From Siminovitchia acidinfaciens (GTDB lineage Bacteria > Bacillota > Bacilli > Bacillales > Bacillaceae_C): DNA of 64,000 bases. The stretch's first letter is position 1. Each line of letters begins with the position of its first letter. The notes under the pieces were generated by a model that was given only the letters and a program-made list of their open reading frames with translations, searched no databases and was not told the DNA's origin. This document shows positions 9,434 through 18,338 of the stretch, in pieces. A program made the translations under genes and the position numbers. The stretch lies in contig NZ_QYTV02000009.1 of assembly GCF_003605385.1 (NCBI RefSeq), forward strand, positions 30,423 to 94,422, written 5' to 3'.

Positions 9434-10107
9434 TGGTACACGTGTTGGTCGTGGATGATGAAGAAGAAATGAGAGACCTGATATCCATGTACTTGCAAAA
9501 TTCAGGATATCGCACAACCGAAGTCGATGGATTCGAGCAGCTCCAGCATGCTTTTTCAAAAGAAGGGCCGGACCTGATTCTACTTGATATCATGCTCCCC
9601 GGTACGGACGGATTTGAAATTTGCGAGAAAGTCCGTGAAGAGAGCAATGTTCCGATCATATTTTTATCTGCAAAGGGAGAAGAATGGGACAAGGTGAAAG
9701 GGCTGAGGCTGGGGGCGGACGATTATATTGTCAAGCCATTTTCGCCTGGGGAGCTAGTGGCAAGAATAGACGCGGTATTAAGAAGATCCGCATCCAATAA
9801 ACCCCAAGCTGTGACGGAACACGGATGCTTTCTGATGGATGAAGAACAAAGGAAGCTTTTCGTGATGGGCGACGAGGTGCAATTGACCTTTAAAGAATTT
9901 GAACTGCTCAAAGTGATGATGGAATATCCGGGAAAGGTCTATTCTCGGGAAGAGTTGCTTGAAAAAGTATGGGATATCGCCTACCAGGGAGGACTTCGGA
10001 CAGTCGATACGCATATAAAAACCCTTCGGATGAAGGTAGGGGAGGAAGCAGGCCGGTATATACAGACAGTGTGGGGTTGCGGCTATAAATTTGAGGTGCC
10101 GCAATGA
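9433..10107 (+). CDS. OmpR/PhoB-family response regulator
   Basis: Standard two-domain regulator. The receiver domain has acidic residues VDDEEE, phospho-acceptor Asp52 (LLDIMLP), the switch region (LSAKG) and Lys in IVKPF. The C-terminal winged helix has the OmpR-type signature (LTFKEFELLKVM, SREELLEKVWDI, VDTHIKTLRMKVG). The ATG at 9433 overlaps the previous stop codon; the TTG three bases earlier is in frame but less plausible. Its own stop overlaps the kinase start (ATGA). It acts in the cytoplasm as a DNA-binding transcription factor. The target is unknown, but the flanking envelope lipoproteins are reasonable candidates. Confidence 0.92.
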   Translation: MVHVLVVDDEEEMRDLISMYLQNSGYRTTEVDGFEQLQHAFSKEGPDLILLDIMLPGTDGFEICEKVREESNVPIIFLSAKGEEWDKVKGLRLGADDYIVKPFSPGELVARIDAVLRRSASNKPQAVTEHGCFLMDEEQRKLFVMGDEVQLTFKEFELLKVMMEYPGKVYSREELLEKVWDIAYQGGLRTVDTHIKTLRMKVGEEAGRYIQTVWGCGYKFEVPQ

Positions 10108-11510
10108 AAATTGGTTTGACGCGAAAAATATCGATAGCCTTGGTCATAGCCTTTATTGTATCAATTTTATATGCTTCATTATTTTCATATTTTTTATATG
10201 AGCGTCTGTATGTAAATAACCTGAAAACGGAAATGCTTGAAACAGGGGAGAGGCTTGCTCACTCCTATGAGAGCGGTCCGGTTTCTGACACTTTTATCGA
10301 TGAAGTGAATTGGTTTGGGAGGAAGTCTCAGTTTGAGGTGTTTGCTGTAAAAAATCCACGAGAATTGAGTATGTGCCTCCCGTTTGATGTAGACTACGAG
10401 ACCCTGATCAGTGGAGAGGATCGCACAGCACTCTTAAAAGGCGAACCGGTTTATAAAAAAGGACATGTAGAGCGTTTGAATCGGGATGTCATTTCGGTTG
10501 CTATTCCACTTTTGGACGGAAAAAGACTTGAAGGAATTATATATTTATACTACCCGCTTGCCAATCTGAGTGAAATGACACTGCATTATTCCATTTATTG
10601 GGTTGCTGGAGCTGTTTTATTTTTGGTTATTGCCTTAACCTTATGGAATAAGTGGCTGAAGAAGACATTTAAACCTTTAAAGGAAATGAGGGTGGCTGCC
10701 GGGGAATTGTCGGACGGCAATCTGTCTGTAAGGGTGGCTGACTATCCCGACGATGAAATTGGCCAGCTGGCTCATACATTCAATGAGATGGCCGAATCCA
10801 TCCAAAAGGAAGACGAACGAAAAAAGGAATTTTTAGCAAATGTTTCACATGAACTGAGAACGCCTCTTAGTTATATTAAAGGTTATATGGAAGCCATACA
10901 GACAGGCGTTGCTCCTCAAAAAGACAAGGAAAAGTACAAACAGATCATAATGCGTGAAGCTGCACGGATGGAACGGCTTGTAGATGATCTTTTGGATTTG
11001 GCAAAATTCGAATCAAAGGAATTTACATTGAACAAAATGCCTGTTCCGCTGGCTCAAACCATCGAAGAATCGATAGAAAAGGTGAACCAGCGGGTGCTCC
11101 AAAAAGGTATTCATCTGGAGAGGCGGTTGAACTATGAGTTGATCGCCGAAGTGGATGAGGAGCGTTTGGAACAGATGCTGTTGAATTTGCTTGACAATGC
11201 CATCAGGCATACCGAAGACGGCGGAAGGATCTCAGTAACATTATCATTAAAGGATGAATCGCTTGGATTAATTACAATAACTGATACCGGAACTGGCATG
11301 CCCGAAGAAGATTTGAAAAAAATCACGGAACGGTTTTACAGGGTCAATAAGGCTAGAACAAGAAAAGAAGGCGGGACTGGGCTGGGATTGTCAATCGTAG
11401 AAAAACTGGCAAAACTGCACGGCGGATCGCTCCAAATTGAAAGCGAAATTGATAAAGGAACATCTGTGTTTATCAATCTTCCGATTATGCCTGTTTCATT
11501 CGATAAATAG
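10104..11510 (+). CDS. HAMP-containing sensor histidine kinase
   Basis: Partner of the upstream OmpR-type regulator, with overlapping stop and start codons. It has two membrane helices (about 10-33 and 163-183) bracketing a roughly 130-residue extracellular domain. HAMP (about 184-236), HisKA with His249 (FLANVSHELRTPLSY) and HATPase_c with N box (LLNLLDNAIRHT), G1 (DTGTGM) and G2 (GGTGLGLS) follow. All residues needed for autophosphorylation are present. The extracellular domain has no motif I recognise. Neighbouring lipoproteins with propeller and metal-binding-like features suggest an envelope or metal signal, but that is inference only. Confidence 0.92.
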   Translation: MKIGLTRKISIALVIAFIVSILYASLFSYFLYERLYVNNLKTEMLETGERLAHSYESGPVSDTFIDEVNWFGRKSQFEVFAVKNPRELSMCLPFDVDYETLISGEDRTALLKGEPVYKKGHVERLNRDVISVAIPLLDGKRLEGIIYLYYPLANLSEMTLHYSIYWVAGAVLFLVIALTLWNKWLKKTFKPLKEMRVAAGELSDGNLSVRVADYPDDEIGQLAHTFNEMAESIQKEDERKKEFLANVSHELRTPLSYIKGYMEAIQTGVAPQKDKEKYKQIIMREAARMERLVDDLLDLAKFESKEFTLNKMPVPLAQTIEESIEKVNQRVLQKGIHLERRLNYELIAEVDEERLEQMLLNLLDNAIRHTEDGGRISVTLSLKDESLGLITITDTGTGMPEEDLKKITERFYRVNKARTRKEGGTGLGLSIVEKLAKLHGGSLQIESEIDKGTSVFINLPIMPVSFDK

Positions 11511-11590
11511 ATGCGAGGATTTCACTTGTTGCACACAATCCTGTTGTAAAGTTAAGTGTAGCGTTGATCATTGTTTTGGAGGGAAACTGA

Positions 11591-12376
11591 ATGAAATTTA
11601 AACTTTGGCCGATTGTAATCGGAATGTTGGTTCTTATTTTAGCCGCTTGCGGCAAGGCGGGAAATGAGGAGTCAGAAGATGATATTCCAAAACCGTTGGA
11701 TGTGGAGCTGGAATTGCAGGAAACGGCAGATGTAAATGAAGCTGTACCTTTTAAAGCAATTGTTACGCAAGGTGATGAAAAAATAAAAGATGCCGATGAA
11801 GTTGAGTTCGAAGTATGGGAAGAAGGAAAAAAAGAAGACAGTGAAATGATCGAAGCAAAAAACAATAATGACGGCACTTATGAAGCGGAGAAGTCTTTTG
11901 ATACAGACGGCGTGTACACTGTACAGGTACATGTGACAGCAAGAGGATTGCATACGATGCCGAAAAAAACAGTGAGCGTCGGGGAAGGGGCTCCAGCTGA
12001 AGAAGAGGGAGACCATCATCACGGAGAGCATGGGGAGCATGAACACCATGATGGTGATGATCACGGCCACCACCATACTGAGGGGTTTAGTATGCACTTC
12101 ATGGAGCCAAAGAAGGTAGAAGCAGGAAAGAAAACTGAGCTTATGGTTCATCTTGAACTTGAGAACCAACCTATGGAAGCTGCCCGTGTCCGCTTTGAAA
12201 TTTGGAATTATGACATATCAGACAAACATGAATTTGTGGATGCGAAGGAATCAAAACCGGGAGAATACACAAGTGCCTTCACATTTAAGGATGCTGGAAA
12301 ATACAACATTCAAATTCATGTGGAAGATGATAAAGATTTGCACGAACATGAAGAACATGAAATTGAAGTAAAGTAA
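11591..12376 (+). CDS. Lipoprotein with two YtkA/FixH-like domains and His-rich linker
   Basis: The signal peptide has lipobox LAAC, so this is a predicted surface lipoprotein. Two immunoglobulin-like YtkA/FixH-type domains (about 35-130 and 165-261; both carry V.FE.WE/WN, G.Y and Y.VQVHV/YNIQIHV) flank a linker very rich in His, Glu and Asp (about residues 138-163, with runs such as HHHGEHGEHEHHDGDDHGHH). Such a linker is a typical metal-binding feature (Cu, Zn or Ni). It starts at an ATG after GGAGGGAAACTGA. It lies 80 bp after the kinase gene on the same strand and probably belongs to that regulon. A role in copper handling or respiration is possible; the metal cannot be decided here. Confidence 0.8.
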   Translation: MKFKLWPIVIGMLVLILAACGKAGNEESEDDIPKPLDVELELQETADVNEAVPFKAIVTQGDEKIKDADEVEFEVWEEGKKEDSEMIEAKNNNDGTYEAEKSFDTDGVYTVQVHVTARGLHTMPKKTVSVGEGAPAEEEGDHHHGEHGEHEHHDGDDHGHHHTEGFSMHFMEPKKVEAGKKTELMVHLELENQPMEAARVRFEIWNYDISDKHEFVDAKESKPGEYTSAFTFKDAGKYNIQIHVEDDKDLHEHEEHEIEVK

Positions 12377-12383
12377 ATAACAA

Positions 12384-12525
12384 AGGCGGAAGCGCCTGTT
12401 CATCGACGTACAGACTGGAGTGCCTCCAACGAGATAAAGGAAACACGGCGACAAAGGAGCCGATGTTGACTTATCGTAGGCGGAAGCGCGAAGTCTGCTA
12501 GTCGATAGGCGCTGGAGCTGGATGA
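12384..12525. repeat. Dispersed Bacillus-type intergenic repeat, copy 1
   Basis: A non-coding GC-richer block with ends of the form GGCGGAAGCGCCTG...and...CGATAGGCGCTGGAGCTGGA. An internal second GGCGGAAGCGC occurs near 12480. The same type of ends is found at 32894-33013. These elements are well known between genes in Bacillaceae; their function is unclear. Confidence 0.65.
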
Positions 12526-12589
12526 AGCATATACCGATTAACAAGTTATCCACAAACATAAAATTTTATAGTTTGCTAAACCATAAAAA

Positions 12590-12625
12590 AAGGAACGTTC
12601 GCGTGATGTGAACGTTCCTTTTTTT
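12590..12625. terminator. Bidirectional terminator between convergent genes
   Basis: A perfect 11-bp stem (AAGGAACGTTC / GAACGTTCCTT) with an A-run on the left and a T-run on the right. It ends transcription both of the lipoprotein gene and of the minus-strand threonine operon. Confidence 0.9.
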
Positions 12626-13536
12626 CACTTGCAAAGTTGTAGCTTCTCAACCCGTAAACCGTTTCGATCGACTTCCATCAGTTCAACGGAATAGTCTGGC
12701 AAAACCGCCTGCATCCCTTTTACAATTGATTCTCCGGTCCCTTTTGGAGCAAAAGAAATCATTGTCGGTCCAGCACCGCTGATAACAGTACCGTAGGCTC
12801 CCATTTCTTTTGCAGCCTGACGAATTTCATCATAGTTTTGGATCAATGAAGCTCGGTACGGCTCATGAAAAAGGTCGGCTTCCATCATTCTGCCGGCCAG
12901 CTCATAATTGCCGGAAATAAGTCCTGCAATCATGACATTTCCAATCCCGCTTGCAGCCGTTGCATCAGTGCGGCTGAATGTTTCGGGAAGGACTTTTCTG
13001 GCTGTTTCTGTCTTCAATTCAAAATCAGGGATATAAAGGACAAGATCCATGTTAAGATTGCTAGTTTGGAAATACTCAACTTTGTCCGTTTGCTTGGTTT
13101 CTGCTGTGATGATCAGCCCTCCGAGCAGCGCCGGAGCAACATTGTCCGGATGGCCTTCAAACTTTGTGGCCCACTCCAGTTTTTGCTCTTGGTTTAGCTC
13201 CAGTCTGCAAACCTGGTTGGCCAGCTCAATTCCGGCAACGACTGCGGAGGCGCTGCTGCCCATGCCGCGGGCCAAAGGAATCTCGCTTTCAACTATCACC
13301 TTACAAGGAGGAAGGACGGCTTCAAATTCCGAAGCCATCCTTTCCGCCATCTGATAAATAAAATGATCTTTAGCCGCTTCCGCAGGAGGAAGATGCTTTG
13401 ATCGGTGTTCAAACATCCATTCGCTGCTCTCTTGGACGTGCAGCGTCAAATAACGGTTCAATGCCATTCCGGCAGAATCGAATCCGGGACCGATGTTAGC
13501 GGAGCTTGCCGGAACAGAAATTGTGAAGCCGTTCAT
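12625..13536 (-). CDS. thrB: Homoserine kinase
   Basis: Phosphorylates homoserine with ATP to O-phosphohomoserine, the substrate of threonine synthase. The 303-residue product is a GHMP kinase, with an N-terminal substrate motif ([16 protein letters not shown]), the glycine-rich ATP loop ([12 protein letters not shown]) and a C-terminal motif ([11 protein letters not shown]). It is the last gene of hom-thrC-thrB. Its start codon overlaps the thrC stop, which indicates translational coupling. Length and order match B. subtilis. The GGAACGTTC terminator follows immediately. Confidence 0.96.
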   Translation of the reverse strand: MNGFTISVPASSANIGPGFDSAGMALNRYLTLHVQESSEWMFEHRSKHLPPAEAAKDHFIYQMAERMASEFEAVLPPCKVIVESEIPLARGMGSSASAVVAGIELANQVCRLELNQEQKLEWATKFEGHPDNVAPALLGGLIITAETKQTDKVEYFQTSNLNMDLVLYIPDFELKTETARKVLPETFSRTDATAASGIGNVMIAGLISGNYELAGRMMEADLFHEPYRASLIQNYDEIRQAAKEMGAYGTVISGAGPTMISFAPKGTGESIVKGMQAVLPDYSVELMEVDRNGLRVEKLQLCK

Positions 13537-14594
13537 GCATTAACAACACCTTTGATATAGTCTAGAATCACGTCTTCCTTGTTCGGCAGGACAACTGGAT
13601 CGTATTCGATTTGAGAAATGGCAGTTTGCGGATCTTTTAACCCATTTCCTGTCAATACTGCTACTACCTTGCTGCCTTTTTTGATGCTGCCGTTTTTCAC
13701 TTGCTGAAGTACACCGGCAATGGATGCGCATGATCCAGGCTCGGCGAACACGCCTTCCTTGCGGGCGATCAATTGAAATGCTTCTAAAATTTCAGCATCT
13801 GTAACGGACTCGATTTTACCTTCGGATTCGTCTCTTGCAGCCGTTGCAAGGTTCCAGCTTGCAGGGTTTCCAATCCGAATGGCGGTTGCTACAGTTTCAG
13901 GATTTGCGATAGGCTCACCTTTGACAATCGCCGCTGCGCCTTCTGCTTCGAAACCGAACATTTTAGGAAGTCCAGTCCGCTTTTCTTCGTTGTATTCTTT
14001 GAAACCTTTCCAATAGGCGCTGATGTTTCCAGCATTCCCTACAGGGATTGCCAAAACGTCCGGTGCAGCGCCAAGCTGGTCGCAAATTTCGAACGCAGCT
14101 GTTTTTTGGCCTTCAATCCGGTAAGGATTGACTGAGTTTACAAGTGTGACAGGTGCTGTCTCGCTGATTTTGCGGACCATTGTCAAAGCTTCATCAAAGT
14201 TGCCTTCGATTTCTACGATTTCCGCACCGTACATCATCGCTTGCGCTAGCTTACCGAGTGCGACTTTTCCGTTTGGAATCACGATGATCGCTCTGATTCC
14301 TGCTTTAGCAGCATAAGCCGCCGCAGCCGCTGATGTATTTCCAGTGGAAGCGCAAATGATTGATTTGCTTCCGTCTTCCACAGCCTTTGCTACTGCCATT
14401 ACCATACCGCGGTCTTTAAAAGATCCAGTAGGGTTTGCACCTTCTACTTTTGCGTACAATCCGATTCCCAATTCTTCTGATAAATGGGCCAGATGTACTA
14501 AAGGAGTATTACCTTCCTGAAGTGTTAATCTTGGTGTTTTTTCTGTCACAGGCAAATATGTTTGATAATGCGAGATCAGGCCCGGCCAGTTCAT
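13533..14594 (-). CDS. thrC: Threonine synthase
   Basis: PLP-dependent enzyme converting O-phosphohomoserine to threonine. The product of 353 residues has the PLP-lysine motif ([11 protein letters not shown]) and the phosphate-binding loop ([16 protein letters not shown]), both typical of the short bacterial form. The start ATG overlaps the hom stop (ATGA), and the stop overlaps thrB, so the three genes form one tightly coupled operon. No oddities. Confidence 0.97.
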   Translation of the reverse strand: MNWPGLISHYQTYLPVTEKTPRLTLQEGNTPLVHLAHLSEELGIGLYAKVEGANPTGSFKDRGMVMAVAKAVEDGSKSIICASTGNTSAAAAAYAAKAGIRAIIVIPNGKVALGKLAQAMMYGAEIVEIEGNFDEALTMVRKISETAPVTLVNSVNPYRIEGQKTAAFEICDQLGAAPDVLAIPVGNAGNISAYWKGFKEYNEEKRTGLPKMFGFEAEGAAAIVKGEPIANPETVATAIRIGNPASWNLATAARDESEGKIESVTDAEILEAFQLIARKEGVFAEPGSCASIAGVLQQVKNGSIKKGSKVVAVLTGNGLKDPQTAISQIEYDPVVLPNKEDVILDYIKGVVNA

Positions 14595-15895
14595 TTGTCT
14601 CCATTCCCCTCTACACGATAATAACTGATAACGTCTTTTACTACTGACAAATCTCTAAGCTTCATTAGAGCTTCTTGGAAGTTATCCAAGGAAACTGTAT
14701 GCGTTACGATGATAATCTCAGCCAGTTCCCCTTTATTGAGCGGAGTTTGCAAGATTTTCTCAAAGCTGATATCCAACTCGTTGAATAAAGTTGTGATTTG
14801 AGAAAATGCTCCGACTTCGTCTGCCAAGTGAAGTCTGAAATAGAATTGTCCAAAACGCTCCTGAGGTGATTTTAACACACTTTCATATCTAGGGGCTACA
14901 GCACTTTTTCCATTCACTTCAAGCAGCAAATTTTTAATGACTGCTACAACGTCAGCCATGACCGCAGTAGCGGTTGGCAAGCTTCCTGCTCCAGGTCCGT
15001 AGAACATTGTTTCCCCAACAGCTTCACCCTGGACATAAATGGCATTATATTCGTTTTTCACAGAGGAGAGCGGATGGCTCTTGGATAAAAATGTAGGCTG
15101 GACACTTACTTCTAGTTTATTGTCATCAACTTGGGCAAAACCGATCAGTTTCATTGTATAGCCCAGCTTTTGTCCATAATGCAGGTCTTCAAGGGATAGT
15201 TTGCTGATACCTTCAACTTCAACGTCATCAAGATCGACGCTCGTAGAGAAGGCGAGTCTGGCAAGGATGGCCATTTTTCTCGCTGCATCTAAACCTTCGA
15301 CGTCAGCTGTTGGATCAGCTTCCGCAAATCCGAGTTCCTGCGCTTTTTTCAACGCATCCTCATAGGACTGACCTTCTTCTTCCATCTTTGTTAAAATGTA
15401 ATTAGTTGTACCGTTAACGATACCCATTACTTTTTTCAATCGGTCGGACACAAGCCCTTCAGTCAATCCGCGTAAAATTGGGATACCGCCGCCGACACTC
15501 GCTTCGTAGAAAAGGTCAACGCCGTTTTCAACAGCTGATTTTTGTAATTCAGGGCCGTGCAGGGCGATCAAGTCTTTGTTCGCAGTAACCACATGTTTTT
15601 TAGCTTGGATTGCTTTTGTGATGTGCTCTTTCGCTTCTTCAATTCCGCCCATGACTTCCACGACAAGATCGATTTCAGGGTCCTGCAGTACATCATCTGG
15701 GTTAGAGGTGAGGAAGGTCTGGCCAATTTGAATGTCTCTTTCTTTTTCTGTGTTCCGTACAAGAATGCTTTTCACTTTAACACCGCATCCGAGTTGATGT
15801 CTTAACTCATCCTGGTGGTTTTCAACTAATTGAACTACACCGGAACCAACAGTTCCCAAACCTAATAATCCGATAGATACATAGTCTTTCTTCAT
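14591..15895 (-). CDS. hom: Homoserine dehydrogenase with ACT domain
   Basis: NAD(P)H-dependent reduction of aspartate semialdehyde to homoserine, the entry to threonine and methionine synthesis. The 434-residue product has a Rossmann nucleotide motif ([13 protein letters not shown]), the catalytic domain ([41 protein letters not shown]) and a C-terminal ACT regulatory domain (about 350-425) that usually gives threonine feedback control. The start at 15895 (MKKDYVSIG) is chosen because AAAGGTGAGG lies 7 bases upstream; an in-frame ATG 39 bp further up has no ribosome site. It is the first gene of hom-thrC-thrB and has a good vegetative promoter upstream. Confidence 0.96.
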   Translation of the reverse strand: MKKDYVSIGLLGLGTVGSGVVQLVENHQDELRHQLGCGVKVKSILVRNTEKERDIQIGQTFLTSNPDDVLQDPEIDLVVEVMGGIEEAKEHITKAIQAKKHVVTANKDLIALHGPELQKSAVENGVDLFYEASVGGGIPILRGLTEGLVSDRLKKVMGIVNGTTNYILTKMEEEGQSYEDALKKAQELGFAEADPTADVEGLDAARKMAILARLAFSTSVDLDDVEVEGISKLSLEDLHYGQKLGYTMKLIGFAQVDDNKLEVSVQPTFLSKSHPLSSVKNEYNAIYVQGEAVGETMFYGPGAGSLPTATAVMADVVAVIKNLLLEVNGKSAVAPRYESVLKSPQERFGQFYFRLHLADEVGAFSQITTLFNELDISFEKILQTPLNKGELAEIIIVTHTVSLDNFQEALMKLRDLSVVKDVISYYRVEGNGDK

Positions 15896-15944
15896 TAAAA
15901 ATCCCTCACCTTTCTGTCTGTCTGTAAAATACATTTGTTTTTAT

Positions 15945-15973
15945 ATAGTAGACATTTAAAGGTTAAAAGTCAA
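15945..15973 (-). promoter_or_regulatory. SigA-type promoter of hom-thrC-thrB
   Basis: On the minus strand TTGACT (15973-15968) and TACTAT (15950-15945) are separated by exactly 17 bases. The -10 box ends about 50 bases before the hom start. It matches the vegetative consensus well. Confidence 0.75.
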
Positions 15974-16203
15974 GGTGTATTTTTATTATTACGGGGAGAA
16001 TACCGCCAGCATAAATATTAGGAAGCACACCACAATAGGTGTAACGAGGCTGTTAAAACAACCGCGTAGGGATTTTTTCTTATTGGAACAGCATTGTTTG
16101 CCGTTTGAATATGCACTTGGATTTTTTGTGAACAGATTGTGACTGGGTTAAAAAGAGGAGTTTAACTATTTTTCTCGAAATATTATTTGTTAGATTGTAA
16201 AAC
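15974..16203. other. Divergent intergenic region, no gene seen
   Basis: About 230 bases between hom and the hydrolase gene, AT-rich towards the right. I see no ORF with a ribosome site, no T-box motif and no clear terminator. It presumably carries the promoter of the hydrolase, which I cannot place with confidence. Confidence 0.5.
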
Positions 16204-16221
16204 TTGAGGAGGAATCCGATC

Positions 16222-17193
16222 ATGCTGGGACCAACAAATACTACACCAGTCACCGGCAGGAGGCCGGGCATACGAAATAAAAAGAAAGCCGCGTGGATTG
16301 CCATTGTTTCAATCATTTTGCTGGCCTTTGGTGTTAGTGTCGGAATTTCCGTATATGTCGGAACGAATTTGACGAAGCCGGAGAAAAAGGCGATAGATAT
16401 TTTACCAAGCGATTATGAAATGGTTTATAAGGATATTGAATTCATGAGCAAGGATGCAAAAACTAAGCTTTCCGGATGGGTGTTGGAGCCGCCGGTTCCT
16501 GCGAAAATGAATGTGGTCTTCGCGCATGGCTACAAAGGGAATCGCTATGAAGAGAATATCCCGTTCTTACCGTTGGCCAGTAACCTTCTTGCCGATGGAT
16601 ACCGTGTTATCATGTTCGATTTCAGGTATGCCGGGGAATCGGAAGGGGAGATGACGACCGTCGGGGTAAAAGAAAAGCTTGATCTACTTGGGGCTATCGA
16701 TTGGACGGCTGAACATTATGATGAGCCTGTTGGGCTATTGGGCATTTCCATGGGAGCGGCCACATCAATCTTGGCTGCAGCAGAATCTGAAGATGTCATA
16801 GCTGTGGTTGCTGACAGCCCTTTTAGTGACTTGCATAACTATTTAAAAGTGAACATGCCTGTATGGACTGATCTGCCCAATTTTCCGTTCACCCCTTTAA
16901 TATTGACCCTTATTCCGTTCATGGCGGATGTGGATCTGCATGATGCAAGTCCTATCAGTGTGTTGGACAAGGTTGCACCCAGGCCTGTTCTTTTTATTCA
17001 TAATAGAGGAGATGCATCAATTCCATATACTGAAAGTGAAATAATGGCAGAAAAAGACCCTGATCATTTTGCATTGTGGCTGACGGATGGGGATGGTCAT
17101 GTGAAGTCCTTTGAACAAAATTCAGAGGAATATGTCGATAAAGTAAGAGGTTTTTTTGACAAGGCATTGCAAGAAGGAGAAGCCCGGCCGTAA
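16222..17193 (+). CDS. Membrane-anchored alpha/beta hydrolase
   Basis: A serine hydrolase of the alpha/beta fold. An N-terminal basic stretch and one membrane helix (about residues 20-43) precede the catalytic domain. The motifs are HG oxyanion (FAHGYKGN), nucleophile elbow GISMGA, acid in NRGDASIPY and catalytic His in DGDGHVKSF, so the triad looks complete. The start is the ATG at 16222 with GAGGAGG 8 bases upstream; an earlier in-frame TTG overlaps the ribosome site. The substrate is unknown. The size (323 aa) and anchor resemble the YqkD/BEM46-like hydrolases of bacilli. Confidence 0.85.
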   Translation: MLGPTNTTPVTGRRPGIRNKKKAAWIAIVSIILLAFGVSVGISVYVGTNLTKPEKKAIDILPSDYEMVYKDIEFMSKDAKTKLSGWVLEPPVPAKMNVVFAHGYKGNRYEENIPFLPLASNLLADGYRVIMFDFRYAGESEGEMTTVGVKEKLDLLGAIDWTAEHYDEPVGLLGISMGAATSILAAAESEDVIAVVADSPFSDLHNYLKVNMPVWTDLPNFPFTPLILTLIPFMADVDLHDASPISVLDKVAPRPVLFIHNRGDASIPYTESEIMAEKDPDHFALWLTDGDGHVKSFEQNSEEYVDKVRGFFDKALQEGEARP

Positions 17194-17353
17194 ATACGCT
17201 TTTAGAGAACCAACCGGTAAAAATGTCATTCCACTTGGGGATGGGCGCTTTAGTGTCCTGGAATATAATTATCTGGAAATATATGAATATGATTCTGATC
17301 ATAATAAAGAAAGGAAGGTTAAAGAAGTTTCGCTCGATGAACAAAATGAATGA
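17156..17353 (+). CDS. Possible small acidic hypothetical protein overlapping hydrolase end
   Basis: An open frame of 65 codons whose translation looks coding after about residue 12 (GKNVIPLGDGRFSVLEYNY, then an acidic tail). Its stop overlaps the mpg start region. However, the only start in frame is a TTG inside the 3' end of the hydrolase gene, with no good ribosome site. AAGGAGA at 17174 has no start codon behind it in this frame. It could be a real overlapping gene, a fragment with a lost start, or chance. I do not recognise the family. Confidence 0.3.
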   Translation: MTRHCKKEKPGRKYAFREPTGKNVIPLGDGRFSVLEYNYLEIYEYDSDHNKERKVKEVSLDEQNE

Positions 17354-17963
17354 TTATGGAGCAGGTGTAGGAACTTTGTATAAAATCGAACCGCTTAACA
17401 AAGGATTTTTCCAACAGCCGACTATTGAATTGGCTCAGTCACTTTTGGGCTGCCTGCTTGTAAAAGAAACAAGAGATGGCGTGTCCGCTGGATATATAGT
17501 TGAAACGGAAGCATATAAAGGTCCTGATGACCGTGCTGCGCATAGTTATGGAAACAGGAGGACAAAGCGAACGGAAGTCATGTTTGGCAAAGCAGGTGTC
17601 GTTTACACATACACAATGCATACGCACTGTTTGATTAATGTGGTAAGTGCGGGAATTAATGAACCGGAAGCCGTATTAATCCGGGCATTAGAACCTTATG
17701 CGGGGATTGAATTGATGAAGCAGCGGCGTCCCATTGATAAAATGAAGAATTTGACGAATGGTCCAGGGAAATTGACAAAAGCGATGGGAATCACAATGGA
17801 GGATTACGGCTTGAAATTTTTCGAGCGACCGCTGTTTATCAGCGAAGGATACACCCCTGAAGACATAGCACGAGGGCCCAGGATCGGAATTCCTAATACC
17901 GGTGAGGCACGGGAGTATCCGTGGCGTTTCTGGGTGAAGGGAAATGAATTTGTTTCAAGGTGA
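17346..17963 (+). CDS. 3-methyladenine DNA glycosylase (AAG/Mpg family)
   Basis: Base-excision repair enzyme that removes alkylated purines. It shows the family motifs LLGCLLVKET, GYIVETEAYKGPDDRAAHS, RTKRTEVMFGKAG.VYTYTMH, TNGPGKLTKAMGI, GPRIGIPNTGEAREYPWRFW, very close to B. subtilis YxlJ. The start is uncertain: ATG 17346 gives 205 residues without a clear ribosome site, while TTG 17376 (195 residues) has GGAGCAGGTG just before it and matches the usual family length. It is followed by a strong terminator. Confidence 0.93.
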   Translation: MNDYGAGVGTLYKIEPLNKGFFQQPTIELAQSLLGCLLVKETRDGVSAGYIVETEAYKGPDDRAAHSYGNRRTKRTEVMFGKAGVVYTYTMHTHCLINVVSAGINEPEAVLIRALEPYAGIELMKQRRPIDKMKNLTNGPGKLTKAMGITMEDYGLKFFERPLFISEGYTPEDIARGPRIGIPNTGEAREYPWRFWVKGNEFVSR

Positions 17964-17977
17964 AAGAATAAGATGAA

Positions 17978-18010
17978 AGGCCAGGGCTGCGAGCAGCTCT
18001 GGCCTTTTTC
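17978..18010 (+). terminator. Terminator after the DNA glycosylase gene
   Basis: A 13-bp stem (AGGCCAGGGCTGC / GCAGCTCTGGCCT, one G-U pair) with a two-base loop is followed by TTTTTC. Confidence 0.9.
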
Positions 18011-18053
18011 TGTTTGAAAGCATTTTTTGTGGAATTTGCTTATAGGGTTTTGA

Positions 18054-18173
18054 AAATACAATCCGGAAACGAGAAATACTTTCCGGATATTGCAAATACT
18101 GTCCCTGAAACAAAAATACTATCCAAAATTCAAAAATACTATCCAAAAACCACAAATACTGTCCGATTTATAA
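18054..18173. repeat. Six tandem 20-bp repeats (AAATACTNTCC core)
   Basis: Exactly six consecutive 20-base units start at 18054, 18074, 18094, 18114, 18134 and 18154. Each begins AAATAC and has TCC at positions 9-11; the last 9 bases vary. They lie between a terminator and the ABC-operon promoter. No protein start with a ribosome site covers them. Confidence 0.85.
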
Positions 18174-18267
18174 ATTGCTTTCGGAAATTCAATTGTCCTG
18201 GTCCGTACAGCCGCTTTTCCCTCAATTGAACAGGCCTTCCTTTTAAGAAATAGACAGAAAAATGGGT

Positions 18268-18297
18268 TTGACATGTATATTTGTATTAGTGTACTAT
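18268..18297 (+). promoter_or_regulatory. Promoter of the GntR-regulated ABC operon
   Basis: TTGACA (18268-18273) and TACTAT (18292-18297) have an 18-base spacer. The -10 box lies inside the left arm and spacer of an inverted repeat that is probably the operator. Confidence 0.7.
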
Positions 18298-18319
18298 CTA
18301 ATTAATACACTAATACAAA
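18280..18319. promoter_or_regulatory. Inverted-repeat operator for the YtrA-type repressor
   Basis: A perfect 14-bp inverted repeat: TTTGTATTAGTGTA, a 12-base spacer, then TACACTAATACAAA. The AGTGTA...TACACT core resembles the operator reported for YtrA-subfamily GntR repressors. It overlaps the -10 box, so binding would block RNA polymerase. The operon it precedes encodes a YtrA-like regulator, which suggests autoregulation. Confidence 0.8.
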
Positions 18320-18338
18320 GTTGACGGAGGGCAAAATA

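Noticed and set aside
18014-18229. 71-codon frame across the 20-bp repeats
   Set aside because: Follows the repeat array and begins inside the tail of a terminator; no ribosome site.
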